Assembly: GCA_963773835.1 (NCBI GenBank)
Contig: CAVZCQ010000001.1
Location: 1,528,919 to 1,592,918 of the forward strand
Length of the DNA stretch: 64,000 nt
Reading direction: 5' to 3'
Source: JOPF136 sp963773835
Lineage (GTDB): Bacteria; Acidobacteriota; Terriglobia; Acidiferrales; UBA7541
Part shown: positions 16,153 through 25,067 of the stretch, piece after piece
Layout: every line of letters begins with the position of its first letter
Position numbering within the stretch: position 1 is the first letter of the stretch
Made by a program: the position numbers and the translations under genes
The notes under the pieces: generated by a model
Databases searched by the model: none
Told to the model about the DNA's origin: nothing
What the model saw: only the letters and a program-made list of their open reading frames with translations

Positions 16153-16901
16153 GCGCGCTGCTGGATGTGAAGGGCGTCAGCAAACGATTCGGGGGGCTGC
16201 TGGCGGTTTCCGACGTGAGCTTCAGCCTGAACCAGGGGGAAATCCTGGGCCTGATCGGCCCCAACGGGGCGGGGAAGACCACGCTGTTCAACGTGGTGAA
16301 CGGCGTGTACAAATTTGACGGAGGCTCCATCACATTCGACGGCCATGACATCACGGGGATGTCGCCGCACCGGGTGGTGCATCTGGGCCTGGCGCGGACC
16401 CACCAGATCGTGCAGCCGCTGAACGATATGAGCGTGCTGGATAACGTCACGGTGGGCGCGTGCTTCGGCCGCGAGTATCTGGGCCTGGGCGCGGCGCGCG
16501 CGGTGGCGCGCGAGGTGCTCGAGCAGGTGGGCATGGGCAGCCGCGTCAACCTGCTGGCACGTTCCCTGACCATCGCCGGGAAGAAACGGCTGGAAGTGGC
16601 GCGGGCGCTGGCGGCGAAGCCCAAACTGCTTCTCCTGGACGAAGTGCTGGCCGGGCTGAATCCCACCGAGATCGCCCAGATGATCGAACTGGTGCGCAGC
16701 ATCCGCGATCGCGGAGTCTCGGTGTTTATGATCGAGCATTTGATGCAGGCGGTGATGAATCTTTCCGACCGCATTGTGGTGCTGAACTTCGGCCAGAAGC
16801 TGGCGGAAGGGCGTCCCGAGGAGGTGGCGCGCGACCCACAGGTGGTCGAAGCGTATTTGGGCGACCCGGACATTGCGGAAAAGCTGATGGAGAAGAACTG
16901 A
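16149..16901 (+). CDS. livG: Branched-chain amino-acid ABC transporter ATP-binding protein LivG
   Basis: Encodes 250 aa from ATG 16149, overlapping the livM stop. Walker A is GPNGAGKTT (about residues 37-45) and Walker B is LLLLDEVLAGL. The ABC signature region reads SLTIAGKKRLEVARALA rather than LSGGQ. This degenerate form (IAGKKRLE) is seen in some LivG proteins, but the loss of SGG is worth noting. The H-loop is MIEHLMQAVM. Energises import together with LivF. Confidence 0.9.
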   Translation: MSALLDVKGVSKRFGGLLAVSDVSFSLNQGEILGLIGPNGAGKTTLFNVVNGVYKFDGGSITFDGHDITGMSPHRVVHLGLARTHQIVQPLNDMSVLDNVTVGACFGREYLGLGAARAVAREVLEQVGMGSRVNLLARSLTIAGKKRLEVARALAAKPKLLLLDEVLAGLNPTEIAQMIELVRSIRDRGVSVFMIEHLMQAVMNLSDRIVVLNFGQKLAEGRPEEVARDPQVVEAYLGDPDIAEKLMEKN

Positions 16902-17614
16902 TGGACTCGGTGCTGCAGATCGACAAACTCGAGTCCGGCTACGGCGAGGTGCAGGTGCTTTGGGGAATCTCGCTGGAACTGCAGCCCGGGAAACTGACGA
17001 CGATCATCGGCGCCAATGGCGCGGGAAAGACCACCACGCTGCGGACCACGATGGGCAGTGTGCGGCCCTGGCGGGGGCGCGTTCTGCTGCAGGGCGACGA
17101 CGTGACAAAATTGCCTGCCCACACGAAAGCCAACCGCGGGCTGGTGCTGGTGCCGGAAGGGCGCCAGCTTTTCCCCAACCTGTCGGTGGAAGAGAACCTG
17201 GAAATGGGAGGATATTCGCCGCGCGCCCGCAAACGGCAAAAGGCCAACCTGGAGCGCGTGTATGACGTGTTCCCGAGGTTGAAGGAGCGGCGGAGGCAGA
17301 AGTCGTCCACACTTTCCGGTGGGGAACAGCAAATGCTGGCGATGGGCCGCGGGTTGATGCAGGAGCCGGTGGTCCTGATGATCGACGAGCTGTCGCTGGG
17401 CTTGGCTCCGGTGCTGGCGCAACAGCTTTTCCTCACTTTGAAGACCCTCAGGGGGCAGGGAATCACCATCGTGCTGGTCGAACAGAACGTGCACCTGGCA
17501 CTGGCGCTGAGCGACTATACCTATGTGCTGGCCGAGGGGCGAGTGACCATCCAGGGAGAGTCGCGCGAGGTCGCCCAGATGGACGAAGTTCGACGCGCAT
17601 ATCTGGGGCTGTAA
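16901..17614 (+). CDS. livF: Branched-chain amino-acid ABC transporter ATP-binding protein LivF
   Basis: Encodes 237 aa. The start shares one base with the livG stop (TGATG). Walker A GANGAGKTTT, signature TLSGGEQQMLAMGRGLM, Walker B VVLMIDELSLGLAP and H-loop VEQNVHLAL are all intact, as is the LivF-typical RGLVLVPEGRQLFPNLSVEENL. Second ATPase of the transporter and last gene of the operon. Confidence 0.92.
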   Translation: MDSVLQIDKLESGYGEVQVLWGISLELQPGKLTTIIGANGAGKTTTLRTTMGSVRPWRGRVLLQGDDVTKLPAHTKANRGLVLVPEGRQLFPNLSVEENLEMGGYSPRARKRQKANLERVYDVFPRLKERRRQKSSTLSGGEQQMLAMGRGLMQEPVVLMIDELSLGLAPVLAQQLFLTLKTLRGQGITIVLVEQNVHLALALSDYTYVLAEGRVTIQGESREVAQMDEVRRAYLGL

Positions 17615-17802
17615 GAACCTGCTTGGATACCCAGAAAGTCCCTTTCCCCAGCGGTCTCCCGGAGTTCACGGAACCCTTTGCCATGAGACGATTTGTGCGG
17701 CTGCCGACAGCCGGGAATGCGGCGGAGGCGGCTGGAGAGGACGTGTTTGCGCGGTGGGAGCGTCCCGGTGGGTGACTGGACAGCCCGGACCTCACATGCC
17801 CT

Positions 17803-17818
17803 TGTGACGCTTATCACA
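17803..17818. promoter_or_regulatory. Perfect CRP-type palindrome upstream of nifJ
   Basis: TGTGA-CGCTTA-TCACA matches the 16-bp CRP consensus TGTGA-N6-TCACA exactly. It lies 53 bp before the nifJ ATG. If the CATAAA at 17841-17846 is the -10 box, the palindrome centre sits near -41.5, the classic class II activator position. A Crp/Fnr-family regulator is therefore likely to control nifJ. The rest of the 256-bp gap after livF shows nothing else. Confidence 0.65.
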
Positions 17819-17870
17819 GAGGCTAAACGGAGGAAAGGGGCATAAAGGCTTTTTGGAGAGGAGATTACGC

Positions 17871-20800
17871 ATGGCGCAGCATGGTTCGGTTGTGGACGGC
17901 AATGAGGCCGCTGCCTGGGTCGCCTATCGTCTGAATGAAGTCATTGCCATCTATCCCATCACCCCCTCCTCGACCATGGGTGAGTTGGCAGACGAGTGGA
18001 TGTCTCAAGGGAAACCAAACATCTGGGGGAGCGTACCCCGGGTGATCGAGATGCAATCGGAAGGGGGAGCTGCGGGCGCCCTGCATGGAGCCATTCAATC
18101 GGGAGCGCTGGGGTGCACGTTTACGGCATCGCAGGGCCTGCTGCTGATGATCCCCAACATGTACAAAATCGCCGGTGAGCTGACGCCTGCGGTGATCCAC
18201 GTGGCGGCGCGTTCGGTGGCCACGCATGCGCTGTCGATCTTCGGGGACCATAGCGACGTGATGGCGACGCGGCAGACGGGTTTCGCGCTTCTGGCCTCCA
18301 ATTCGGTGCAGGAAGCGGCGGACTTTGCGCTGATCGCGCAGACGGCAACGCTGGCTTCACGAGTGCCGTTCCTGCACTTCTTCGACGGCTTTCGCACCTC
18401 GCATGAAATCAACCGCATCGCGGAGCTGAGCGACGACGATCTGCGCGCGCTGGTGGACGAATCGGCGGTGCGGTGGCATCGCGAGCGCGCTCTCTCGCCC
18501 GACCATCCGGTGCTGCGGGGGTCGGCGCAGAACCCGGACGTGTTCTTCCAGTCGCGGGAGGCGTGCAATCCGTACTATCGCGCCTGCCCCACGATTGTGC
18601 AGGATGCGATGGATCGGTTCGCGGCGCGCACGGGGCGTTCCTACCACCTGTTCGACTATGTGGGCGCGCCGAACGCGGAGCGCGTGGTGATGCTGATGGG
18701 CTCGGGAGCGGGTGCTGTGGAAGAGACCGTTGCGGCGCTTTTGGCGCGCGGGGAAAAGGTGGGAGTGCTCAAAGTGCGGCTGTACCGGCCATTCGCGTGC
18801 GATGCATTCGTTTCCGCGCTGCCGCCCAGTGTGCAGTCCATCGCCGTCATGGATCGCACCAAGGAGCCCGGGGCGGTGGGCGAGCCGCTGTACGTGGACG
18901 TGGTAACGGCACTGGCGGAAGCGGCAGTGGGGGCGAACCGGAAGTTTGCGAAACCGCCGCGCGTGATCGGCGGGCGTTACGGGCTTTCCTCGAAAGAATT
19001 CACTCCGGCGATGGCCGCGGCCGTGTTCGAAGAGCTGAGCAAACCGCAGCCGCAAAACCATTTCACCATCGGCATCCACGACGACGTAACCCACACCAGC
19101 CTGGCGTTCGACCCGCAATTCTCCACGGAAAATCCGCGGACGGTGCGGGCCGTGTTTTTCGGACTGGGCTCGGACGGCACTGTGGGAGCGACGAAGAACT
19201 CGGTGAAAATCATCGGGACAGAGACGCCGAACCATGTGCAGGGATATTTCGTGTACGACTCGAAAAAGGCGGGTTCGGTGACGGTATCGCACCTGCGTTT
19301 CGGGCCTGCGCCGATCCGCTCCACCTACCTGATTCACCAGGCGAGTTTCGTGGGTTGCCACCAGCCTGAATTCCTGGAACGCATCGACGTGCTGGAGACG
19401 GCGGAGCCGGGCGCGGTGTTCCTGCTGAACGCGCCGTTCGGGCCCGGAGAGGTGTGGGCGCACCTGCCGCGGAAGGCGCAGAAGCAGATCATCGAGAAGA
19501 AGCTGCGCTTCTTTGTGATCGACGCGTACCGCGTGGCGAGGGAAACGGGCATGGGCTCGCGGGTGAACACCATCCTGCAGACGTGCTTCTTCGCCATCAG
19601 CGGAGTGCTGCCGCGCGAGGAGGCCATCGCCGAAATCAAGAAGGCGATCGAGAAGACGTACGGAAAACGGGGCGAGGCGGTGGTGAAAAAGAACTGGGCG
19701 GCCGTGGACCAGACGCTGGCGAACCTGCACGAAGTGAAGGTTCCGGCGAGCGTTACCGCCACCTTCGATGTGCTGCCGGTGGTGCCGGAAGCCGCGCCGG
19801 CGTTCGTGCGCGACGTGCTGGGGATGATGATTTCCGGCCACGGCGATTCTCTTCCGGTGAGCGCGCTGCCGGTGGACGGCACGTATCCGACGGGAACAGC
19901 GCGGTGGGAGAAGCGGAACATCGCGCAGGAAATTCCGGTGTGGGACGAGGAGCTGTGCATCCAGTGCGGCAAATGCGTGCTAGTGTGCCCGCACGCGGTG
20001 ATCCGCGCGAAGGTGTATGACTCCTCGGAGCTGAAAGGCGCGCCCGAAACCTTCAAATCCACCAAACCGCGCTGGCGCGGCCTGGAAACGCTGCGCTACA
20101 CGCTCCAAGTGGCGCCGGAGGATTGCACCGGATGCAGCCTGTGCGTGGAAATCTGCCCGGCGAAGAGCAAGAGCGAGGCCAAGCACAAAGCCATTAACAT
20201 GGTGCGGCAGGCGCCGCTGCGCGAGCCGGAAAGCCGCAACTGGGATTTCTTCCTGAACATCCCGGATTTCGACCGCACGCGGCTGTCGCATCACCTGGTG
20301 AAGGATGTGCAATTGCTGGAGCCGCTGTTTGAATTTTCGGGGGCCTGCGCCGGATGCGGAGAGACGCCGTACATCAAACTGCTGACGCAACTGTACGGCG
20401 ACCGGGCGATCGTCGCGAATGCGACGGGATGCTCGTCCATTTACGGGGGCAATCTGCCGACCACACCGTGGACCAAGAACAGCGCAGGGCGCGGCCCGGC
20501 GTGGTCCAATTCGCTGTTCGAGGACAACGCGGAGTTCGGGCTGGGGATGCGGGTGGCGCTCGATAAACAGAACGAGTATGCGCGGGAGTTGGTGAAACGG
20601 CTGGCGTCCGCCATCGGCGAACAGCTTGCCAGTGGGCTGCTGGAGGCGGACCAGACGAACGAGGCGGGCATCGCGGAACAGCGGGTCCGCGTGGCGCAAC
20701 TGCAACAGAAACTTGCGGCGATGGATTCGCGGGAAGCGAAGGATCTGGCCGCAGTGGCCGGAGCGCTGGTGCGGAAGAGCGTGTGGATCGTCGGCGGCGA

Positions 20801-21494
20801 CGGATGGGCGTACGACATCGGTTTCGGCGGGCTGGACCACGTGCTGGCCTCCGGGCAGGACGTGAACGTGCTCGTGCTGGACACGGAGGTGTATTCGAAT
20901 ACGGGCGGGCAAATGTCGAAGGCCACGCCGCGCGGAGCGGTGGCGAAATTTGCCATGGGCGGAAAACCCGTGGCGAAGAAGGACCTGGCGCTCGAAGCCA
21001 TCGCGCTCGGCAGCGTGTACGTGGCGCGCGTGGCCATGGGATCGAACGATACGCACACCGTGAAAGCGTTCCTGGAAGCAGAGGCGTATCGCGGCCCGTC
21101 GATCCTGGTGGCCTACAGCCATTGCATCGCGCACGGCTACGACATGGTGCACGGCATGGAGCAGCAGAAAAACGCGGTGCTGAGCGGCTACTGGCCGCTG
21201 GTGCGCTACAATCCGGCGTTGCGCGCCGAGGGGAAGAATCCCTTCCAGCTCGATTCGCGGCCGCCTTCGATCCCGTTGAAACAGTACGCCTATCAGGAGA
21301 CGCGCTATACCATGCTGGCGCGCATGCATCCGGAGGCGGCAAAGGACCTGCTGCACAAAGCCGAGGAGGACGTGCACCGGATGTGGGACCTCTACCATTA
21401 CTTCGCGCAGATGCCCGGGTCCAAACCGTTGCCGGAAGAAACCGATGAGAAGAAAGAAGAGCCGGTGGTGGCGAAGGGAGGGGAAGAATCATGA
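17871..21494 (+). CDS. nifJ: Pyruvate:ferredoxin (flavodoxin) oxidoreductase
   Basis: Encodes 1207 aa, the full single-chain length. It oxidises pyruvate with CoA to acetyl-CoA and CO2, passing electrons to ferredoxin. Domain order: pyrimidine-binding domain from the N-terminus (VIAIYPITPSSTMGELADEW), gamma-type domain (residues about 420-600), a two-cluster ferredoxin domain with CIQCGKCVLVCP from Cys696 and CTGCSLCVEICP from Cys752, and the C-terminal TPP domain with CAGCGETPYIK, GGDGWAYDIGFGGLDH and NTGGQ. ATG 17871 is chosen for GGAGAGGAG 7 nt upstream. Its stop overlaps the next gene (ATGA). Usually an oxygen-sensitive enzyme; the CRP-type site fits regulated expression. Confidence 0.95.
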   Translation: MAQHGSVVDGNEAAAWVAYRLNEVIAIYPITPSSTMGELADEWMSQGKPNIWGSVPRVIEMQSEGGAAGALHGAIQSGALGCTFTASQGLLLMIPNMYKIAGELTPAVIHVAARSVATHALSIFGDHSDVMATRQTGFALLASNSVQEAADFALIAQTATLASRVPFLHFFDGFRTSHEINRIAELSDDDLRALVDESAVRWHRERALSPDHPVLRGSAQNPDVFFQSREACNPYYRACPTIVQDAMDRFAARTGRSYHLFDYVGAPNAERVVMLMGSGAGAVEETVAALLARGEKVGVLKVRLYRPFACDAFVSALPPSVQSIAVMDRTKEPGAVGEPLYVDVVTALAEAAVGANRKFAKPPRVIGGRYGLSSKEFTPAMAAAVFEELSKPQPQNHFTIGIHDDVTHTSLAFDPQFSTENPRTVRAVFFGLGSDGTVGATKNSVKIIGTETPNHVQGYFVYDSKKAGSVTVSHLRFGPAPIRSTYLIHQASFVGCHQPEFLERIDVLETAEPGAVFLLNAPFGPGEVWAHLPRKAQKQIIEKKLRFFVIDAYRVARETGMGSRVNTILQTCFFAISGVLPREEAIAEIKKAIEKTYGKRGEAVVKKNWAAVDQTLANLHEVKVPASVTATFDVLPVVPEAAPAFVRDVLGMMISGHGDSLPVSALPVDGTYPTGTARWEKRNIAQEIPVWDEELCIQCGKCVLVCPHAVIRAKVYDSSELKGAPETFKSTKPRWRGLETLRYTLQVAPEDCTGCSLCVEICPAKSKSEAKHKAINMVRQAPLREPESRNWDFFLNIPDFDRTRLSHHLVKDVQLLEPLFEFSGACAGCGETPYIKLLTQLYGDRAIVANATGCSSIYGGNLPTTPWTKNSAGRGPAWSNSLFEDNAEFGLGMRVALDKQNEYARELVKRLASAIGEQLASGLLEADQTNEAGIAEQRVRVAQLQQKLAAMDSREAKDLAAVAGALVRKSVWIVGGDGWAYDIGFGGLDHVLASGQDVNVLVLDTEVYSNTGGQMSKATPRGAVAKFAMGGKPVAKKDLALEAIALGSVYVARVAMGSNDTHTVKAFLEAEAYRGPSILVAYSHCIAHGYDMVHGMEQQKNAVLSGYWPLVRYNPALRAEGKNPFQLDSRPPSIPLKQYAYQETRYTMLARMHPEAAKDLLHKAEEDVHRMWDLYHYFAQMPGSKPLPEETDEKKEEPVVAKGGEES

Positions 21495-22489
21495 GCGACC
21501 TGAAAACTTCCTATCTCGGATTCACGCTCTCGAACCCCATCGTGGCCTCGGCCTCGCCGCTTTCGGAATCGGTGGACCGCATCCGGCAGCTCGAGGATGC
21601 GGGCGTGTCCGCGGTCGTGCTGCCGTCGCTGTTTGAAGAGCAGCTCACGCTGGAAGGCCAGGCGCTCGACTCCGATCTGTTCCGCGGCTCGGACAGTTTT
21701 CCGGAATCGCTCAGCTACTTTCCGGACATGACGGACTACAACCTGGGGCCGGAGAGTTATCTGGAGCTGATCCAGGAAGCGAAGAATTCGGTGTCCATTC
21801 CGGTGATCGCCAGCCTGAACGGCGTGACTCGCGGCGGGTGGACGCGTTACGCGCGGCTGATGGAGCAGGCGGGGGCCAACGCCATCGAGTTGAACCTCTA
21901 CGCGCTGTCCACCGACCCGGAGGAGACCGCAGCGCAGGTGGAAAAACGCTACGTGGAATTGGTGGGCGAGGTGCGCGAGTCGGTGAGCGTTCCGCTGGCC
22001 GTGAAGCTGTCGCATTTCTTCACCGCGTTTCCAAACCTGGCGCGCCGGCTGGACGCGGCGGGAGCGAATGCGCTGGTGGTGTTCAACCGTTTCTACCAGC
22101 CGGACTTCGATATTGAAGCGCTGGAAGTGGTGCCCAGCCTGGCGCTGAGCCATTCCTATGAGCTGCTGCTGCGGCTGCACTGGGTGGGCATTGTGTACGG
22201 CCACGTGAAGGCGGACCTCGCGGTGACCGGCGGAGTGCACACGGCGGGCGATGTGCTGAAATCCATGATGGCGGGGGCGCGCGTGGCGATGATGACCTCG
22301 GCGCTGCTGCGCAACGGCCTGGGCCACGTGCGCGTGGTGCTCGACGATCTGACGCGCTGGATGGAAGACCACGAGTACCAATCCATCCGGCAGATGCAGG
22401 GCAGCATGAGCCGGCGTTCGGCGGCCAATCCTTCGGCCTTCGAGCGCGGCAATTATATGAAGGTCCTCAGTTCGTACGTCCTTCGCTAG
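21491..22489 (+). CDS. Dihydroorotate dehydrogenase-like protein linked to nifJ
   Basis: Encodes 332 aa. Start overlaps the nifJ stop (ATGA), so the two are coupled. The TIM-barrel FMN pattern of DHODs is visible: YLGFTLSNPIVASASPLSES, VIASLNGVTRGGWTRYARLMEQAGANAIELN, VKLSHFFTAFPNLARRLDAAGANALVVFNR and VTGGVHTAGDVLKSMMAGA. Paralogues like this regularly follow nifJ and are annotated as DHOD-like of unknown substrate. A role beside ferredoxin-dependent chemistry rather than pyrimidine synthesis is inferred. Confidence 0.85.
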   Translation: MSDLKTSYLGFTLSNPIVASASPLSESVDRIRQLEDAGVSAVVLPSLFEEQLTLEGQALDSDLFRGSDSFPESLSYFPDMTDYNLGPESYLELIQEAKNSVSIPVIASLNGVTRGGWTRYARLMEQAGANAIELNLYALSTDPEETAAQVEKRYVELVGEVRESVSVPLAVKLSHFFTAFPNLARRLDAAGANALVVFNRFYQPDFDIEALEVVPSLALSHSYELLLRLHWVGIVYGHVKADLAVTGGVHTAGDVLKSMMAGARVAMMTSALLRNGLGHVRVVLDDLTRWMEDHEYQSIRQMQGSMSRRSAANPSAFERGNYMKVLSSYVLR

Positions 22490-22510
22490 TCTCGCGGGTC
22501 GGTAGCGCCT

Positions 22511-22526
22511 TCCCGAAGCTTCGGGA
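22511..22526. terminator. 16-bp perfect palindrome after the nifJ operon
   Basis: TCCCGAAGCTTCGGGA is self-complementary throughout. It lies 22 bp after the DHOD-like stop. As RNA it could form a compact hairpin, but there is no T-tract, so termination is uncertain. Nothing else is seen between 22527 and 22680. Confidence 0.5.
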
Positions 22527-22680
22527 TCCTGGCTGTTCCCGGAGTGTGATTGAGATCCTTCGGAACTGGGGGTGACCTTCCTCAAAATCACCCCCCGGCC
22601 GTTCCCTTTCGGACACATGCGCGGCTGATATCAACGAATCCCGTTTAGAATGGAAAGCACCCACGCCCCAAGGATTTCCC

Positions 22681-23064
22681 ATGCGTTCCAGTTTGCTCGT
22701 TGCAGGTCTCGTGTTGGTGGCATTCGCGGCGGCCGCCGGCACTGCACCGCACGCCACGGGGAGCGGTACAGTCGGCGGCCAGGTTCTGGGAACGGATGGC
22801 AAGGCCGTTGCCGGCGCGCGCGTGACCCTGCAGCCGTCCGATGGCAGGCATCCGCAAACGACGGAAACCAACGAGGAGGGTCATTTCTGGTTCCCCTCGC
22901 TGGCGAGGGGACTCTATGACGTTCGGGCGTTCGCAGACGGGCGGTGGTCCGACTGGCGGCGGAACGTGTGGGTGGAACGCGGCAAGCAAAGCAATGTCAC
23001 GCTGCGGCTGCGACCGAAGAACCCCGTCTCAACTCATGGCCCGAACGCCCCTTCTAATCCCTAG
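22681..23064 (+). CDS. Secreted carboxypeptidase-regulatory-like (CarboxypepD_reg) domain protein
   Basis: Encodes 127 aa with a signal peptide (MRSSLLVAGLVLVAFAAAAG). The single beta-sandwich domain reads VGGQVLGTDGKAVAGARVTL, then TNEEGHFWFPSLARGLYDV and NVTLRL, the standard Big/CarboxypepD_reg pattern. AAGGA lies 8 nt before ATG. Domains of this kind are usually part of TonB receptors; here it is free-standing and presumably periplasmic or surface-bound. Confidence 0.75.
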   Translation: MRSSLLVAGLVLVAFAAAAGTAPHATGSGTVGGQVLGTDGKAVAGARVTLQPSDGRHPQTTETNEEGHFWFPSLARGLYDVRAFADGRWSDWRRNVWVERGKQSNVTLRLRPKNPVSTHGPNAPSNP

Positions 23065-23180
23065 CTGCGTTCCCACACATCACTCGTTGCGGTCGCGCAG
23101 TCCGGCGCGACCCCGACGTGCCCGTTTACACGTCGGCAACCGAGCGCCTGCAGCATCATCCAACAAGTGGGAGCCCATTC

Positions 23181-24482
23181 TTGAAGCGCATTGCCATCGT
23201 CGGGGCGGGGTTTGCGGGCTTGCAGACCGCTTTCGGCCTGGAGCGCCTGTTTCGCGGGAGCGAGGAGCACGAAATCACGCTGATCGGCGATGTGAACTAT
23301 TTCCTCTTCACGCCGCTGCTGCCGCAGGTGGCTTCGAGCTACATCAACCCGCGGCACATCGTGCAGCCGGTGAGGGACATCCGCGGGCGGCGCCGGTTCC
23401 GGTTCCTGCGGGACACGGTGGAATCGGTGGATTTGGGTGCCCACCGTCTACGGCTGGCCGGCGGCAGTTTCGAGTACGACTATCTGGTGCTGGCGCCGGG
23501 CAGCCGCACGGATTACTTCGGGATTCCCGGCGCGCGTGAATTCACCCTCGACTACAAGACTCTGGAGGACGGTGTAACGCTCCGAGAGCGCATCCTGGAC
23601 CTCTGCGAACACGCGGACCATTCGACAGATTCCGCGGAACGCGCGCGACTGCTGACGTTTGTGGTGGCGGGCGGCGGGTACACGGGCGTGGAGCTGATGG
23701 CCGAGGTGCGCGATTTCTTCTACCAGTATGTGCTGACGCGTTTTCGAGGCATCCGGCGGGAGGACGTGCGGCTGGTGCTCGTGGAAGCGGCGCCGGCGAT
23801 TCTGCGCAGCGTGCATCCCTCCCTGGCGCGCCACGCTGTGGAACGGCTGGAGGCGGGCGGGGTGGAAATCCGCACCGGGGCTCAGGTGACGCGCTGCCTG
23901 CCGGAGGGCATCGAGATTGGCGGGAACGAGTGGATTCCTGCCAACACGGTTGTGTGGGCCGCGGGAGTGCGCGCGCATCCGCTGGTGGAAGGCCTGCCGG
24001 GAACACATGACCGCATCGGGCGCGCGGTGGTCAATGAGAATCTCCAGGTCGAAGGACATGCTGAAGTGTTCGTTGTGGGTGATTCGGCGGCGCCGGCGAA
24101 TGCGCTGGACGCGCCGCGCATCGCGCCCGTAGCTATCGAGCAGGGCAGTCTGGCGGCGCGAAATATCCGGCATCTGGAGCGGGGCGAGAAGCTGGAGAGT
24201 TATCAGTTTGCGGACCAGGGCTCGCTGGTGGCTCTGGGAATGAACTACGCGGTGGTGAACGTGTTCGGGTTACGCTTCCGCGGGTATTTTGCCTGGCTCG
24301 TGTGGAATGCGATCCACCTGCTGAAACTCGTGGGATTCAAGAAGCAGGTCCAGGTGGCATTTGATTGGGCGCTGGCCACAGTCTTTCCGCGCGATGCGGC
24401 CAGCGTGCGCCGGCCGCGCGAGTGCCCGCTGTGCGCAGGGAAGAGCCGTGCGGCAGTGTCCTCGCATTCCGCGAAGGGTTAG
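23181..24482 (+). CDS. ndh: Type II NADH dehydrogenase (NDH-2)
   Basis: Encodes 433 aa from TTG 23181, which has GGGAG 7-8 nt upstream and puts KRIAIVGAGFAGLQTAFGL at the very N-terminus, as in the family. The frame is open to GTG 23118. The FAD motif is GAGFAG, the second nucleotide-binding motif is FVVAGGGYTGVELMAEV, and the C-terminal FAD site reads VFVVGDSAAP. The C-terminal part has FRGYFAWLVWNAIHLLKLVGF, an amphipathic membrane anchor. It oxidises NADH and reduces quinone without proton pumping. Odd: the tail carries CPLC. Confidence 0.85.
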   Translation: MKRIAIVGAGFAGLQTAFGLERLFRGSEEHEITLIGDVNYFLFTPLLPQVASSYINPRHIVQPVRDIRGRRRFRFLRDTVESVDLGAHRLRLAGGSFEYDYLVLAPGSRTDYFGIPGAREFTLDYKTLEDGVTLRERILDLCEHADHSTDSAERARLLTFVVAGGGYTGVELMAEVRDFFYQYVLTRFRGIRREDVRLVLVEAAPAILRSVHPSLARHAVERLEAGGVEIRTGAQVTRCLPEGIEIGGNEWIPANTVVWAAGVRAHPLVEGLPGTHDRIGRAVVNENLQVEGHAEVFVVGDSAAPANALDAPRIAPVAIEQGSLAARNIRHLERGEKLESYQFADQGSLVALGMNYAVVNVFGLRFRGYFAWLVWNAIHLLKLVGFKKQVQVAFDWALATVFPRDAASVRRPRECPLCAGKSRAAVSSHSAKG

Positions 24483-24549
24483 CTACGGCCCGCGATTTTC
24501 CGCCCGTGGACAATGCGCGAAGGCCTTAGATCGGGGGGAGGCAAAAGGC

Positions 24550-24576
24550 CCACGGTCAGAAATTCACTGACCGTGG
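24550..24576. terminator. 10-bp hairpin between convergent genes
   Basis: CCACGGTCAG and CTGACCGTGG pair perfectly around AAATTCA. It lies between the ndh stop and the convergent hypothetical gene, 5 bp from the latter. It is well placed as a bidirectional terminator, although there is only a weak A/T flank. Confidence 0.55.
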
Positions 24577-24581
24577 CTACC

Positions 24582-25067
24582 TCACCATAGCACGTTGCGG
24601 AAGTCGGGCATCTTCGGAAGCTGGATTTCCAGCAGGCGCCCCTCGTCCTTCAGCTTGGCATGGATGAGGAACGCGGTCCCCACGTCGCGCAGAATCCAGT
24701 CTTCGGAAGGGAGCGCTTCGAGCCCGCGCGCGTCGCGCTGCATCTCGTAGTTGCTGCCCTTTTTCGTCAACGCGGCAGGATCGTATTCCGTAATCAGCCG
24801 AAGCTGGGTGTCGATCATCAGGTAGCGCGAGCCGATCTGGAGGAGGAAGCGCTGCTCCTTTTTGTCTTTCCGGACGTAGTAAAGATTCCAGATTTTCACC
24901 GGTCTGCTGTCGATCTGGAGCAGGGCGTCTTTCACCGGAGTCCAGACGATTGTTTCCGGCGCTGGAGCGGCGGGGACAGGGAGGGAGACGAGGGCGAGGC
25001 ACAGAAGTGCAGCCAGCGCCGCGGCCACACGCGGCAGACGCCAGGAGATGGAGCGGCGCCGCGTCAT
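24582..25067 (-). CDS. Hypothetical secreted protein coupled to the aminotransferase gene
   Basis: Encodes 161 aa. The start overlaps the aminotransferase stop by ATGA, so it is co-translated with it. Signal peptide: basic MTRRRSISWRLPR, then a hydrophobic core ending PAAPAP. The mature part (DSRPVKIWNLYYVRKDKKEQRFLLQIG, then MIDTQLRLITEYD) looks beta-rich and is not recognised. It is presumably periplasmic; no catalytic residues are obvious. Confidence 0.6.
   Translation of the reverse strand: MTRRRSISWRLPRVAAALAALLCLALVSLPVPAAPAPETIVWTPVKDALLQIDSRPVKIWNLYYVRKDKKEQRFLLQIGSRYLMIDTQLRLITEYDPAALTKKGSNYEMQRDARGLEALPSEDWILRDVGTAFLIHAKLKDEGRLLEIQLPKMPDFRNVLW

Noticed and set aside
18357..19841. 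494-aa minus-strand frame within nifJ
   Set aside because: Antisense to a full-length conserved enzyme; composition is typical of a codon-bias artefact.
17871..21494. Possible split of nifJ into separate por subunits
   Set aside because: A single frame of 1207 codons holds all domains in the normal order with no internal stop.
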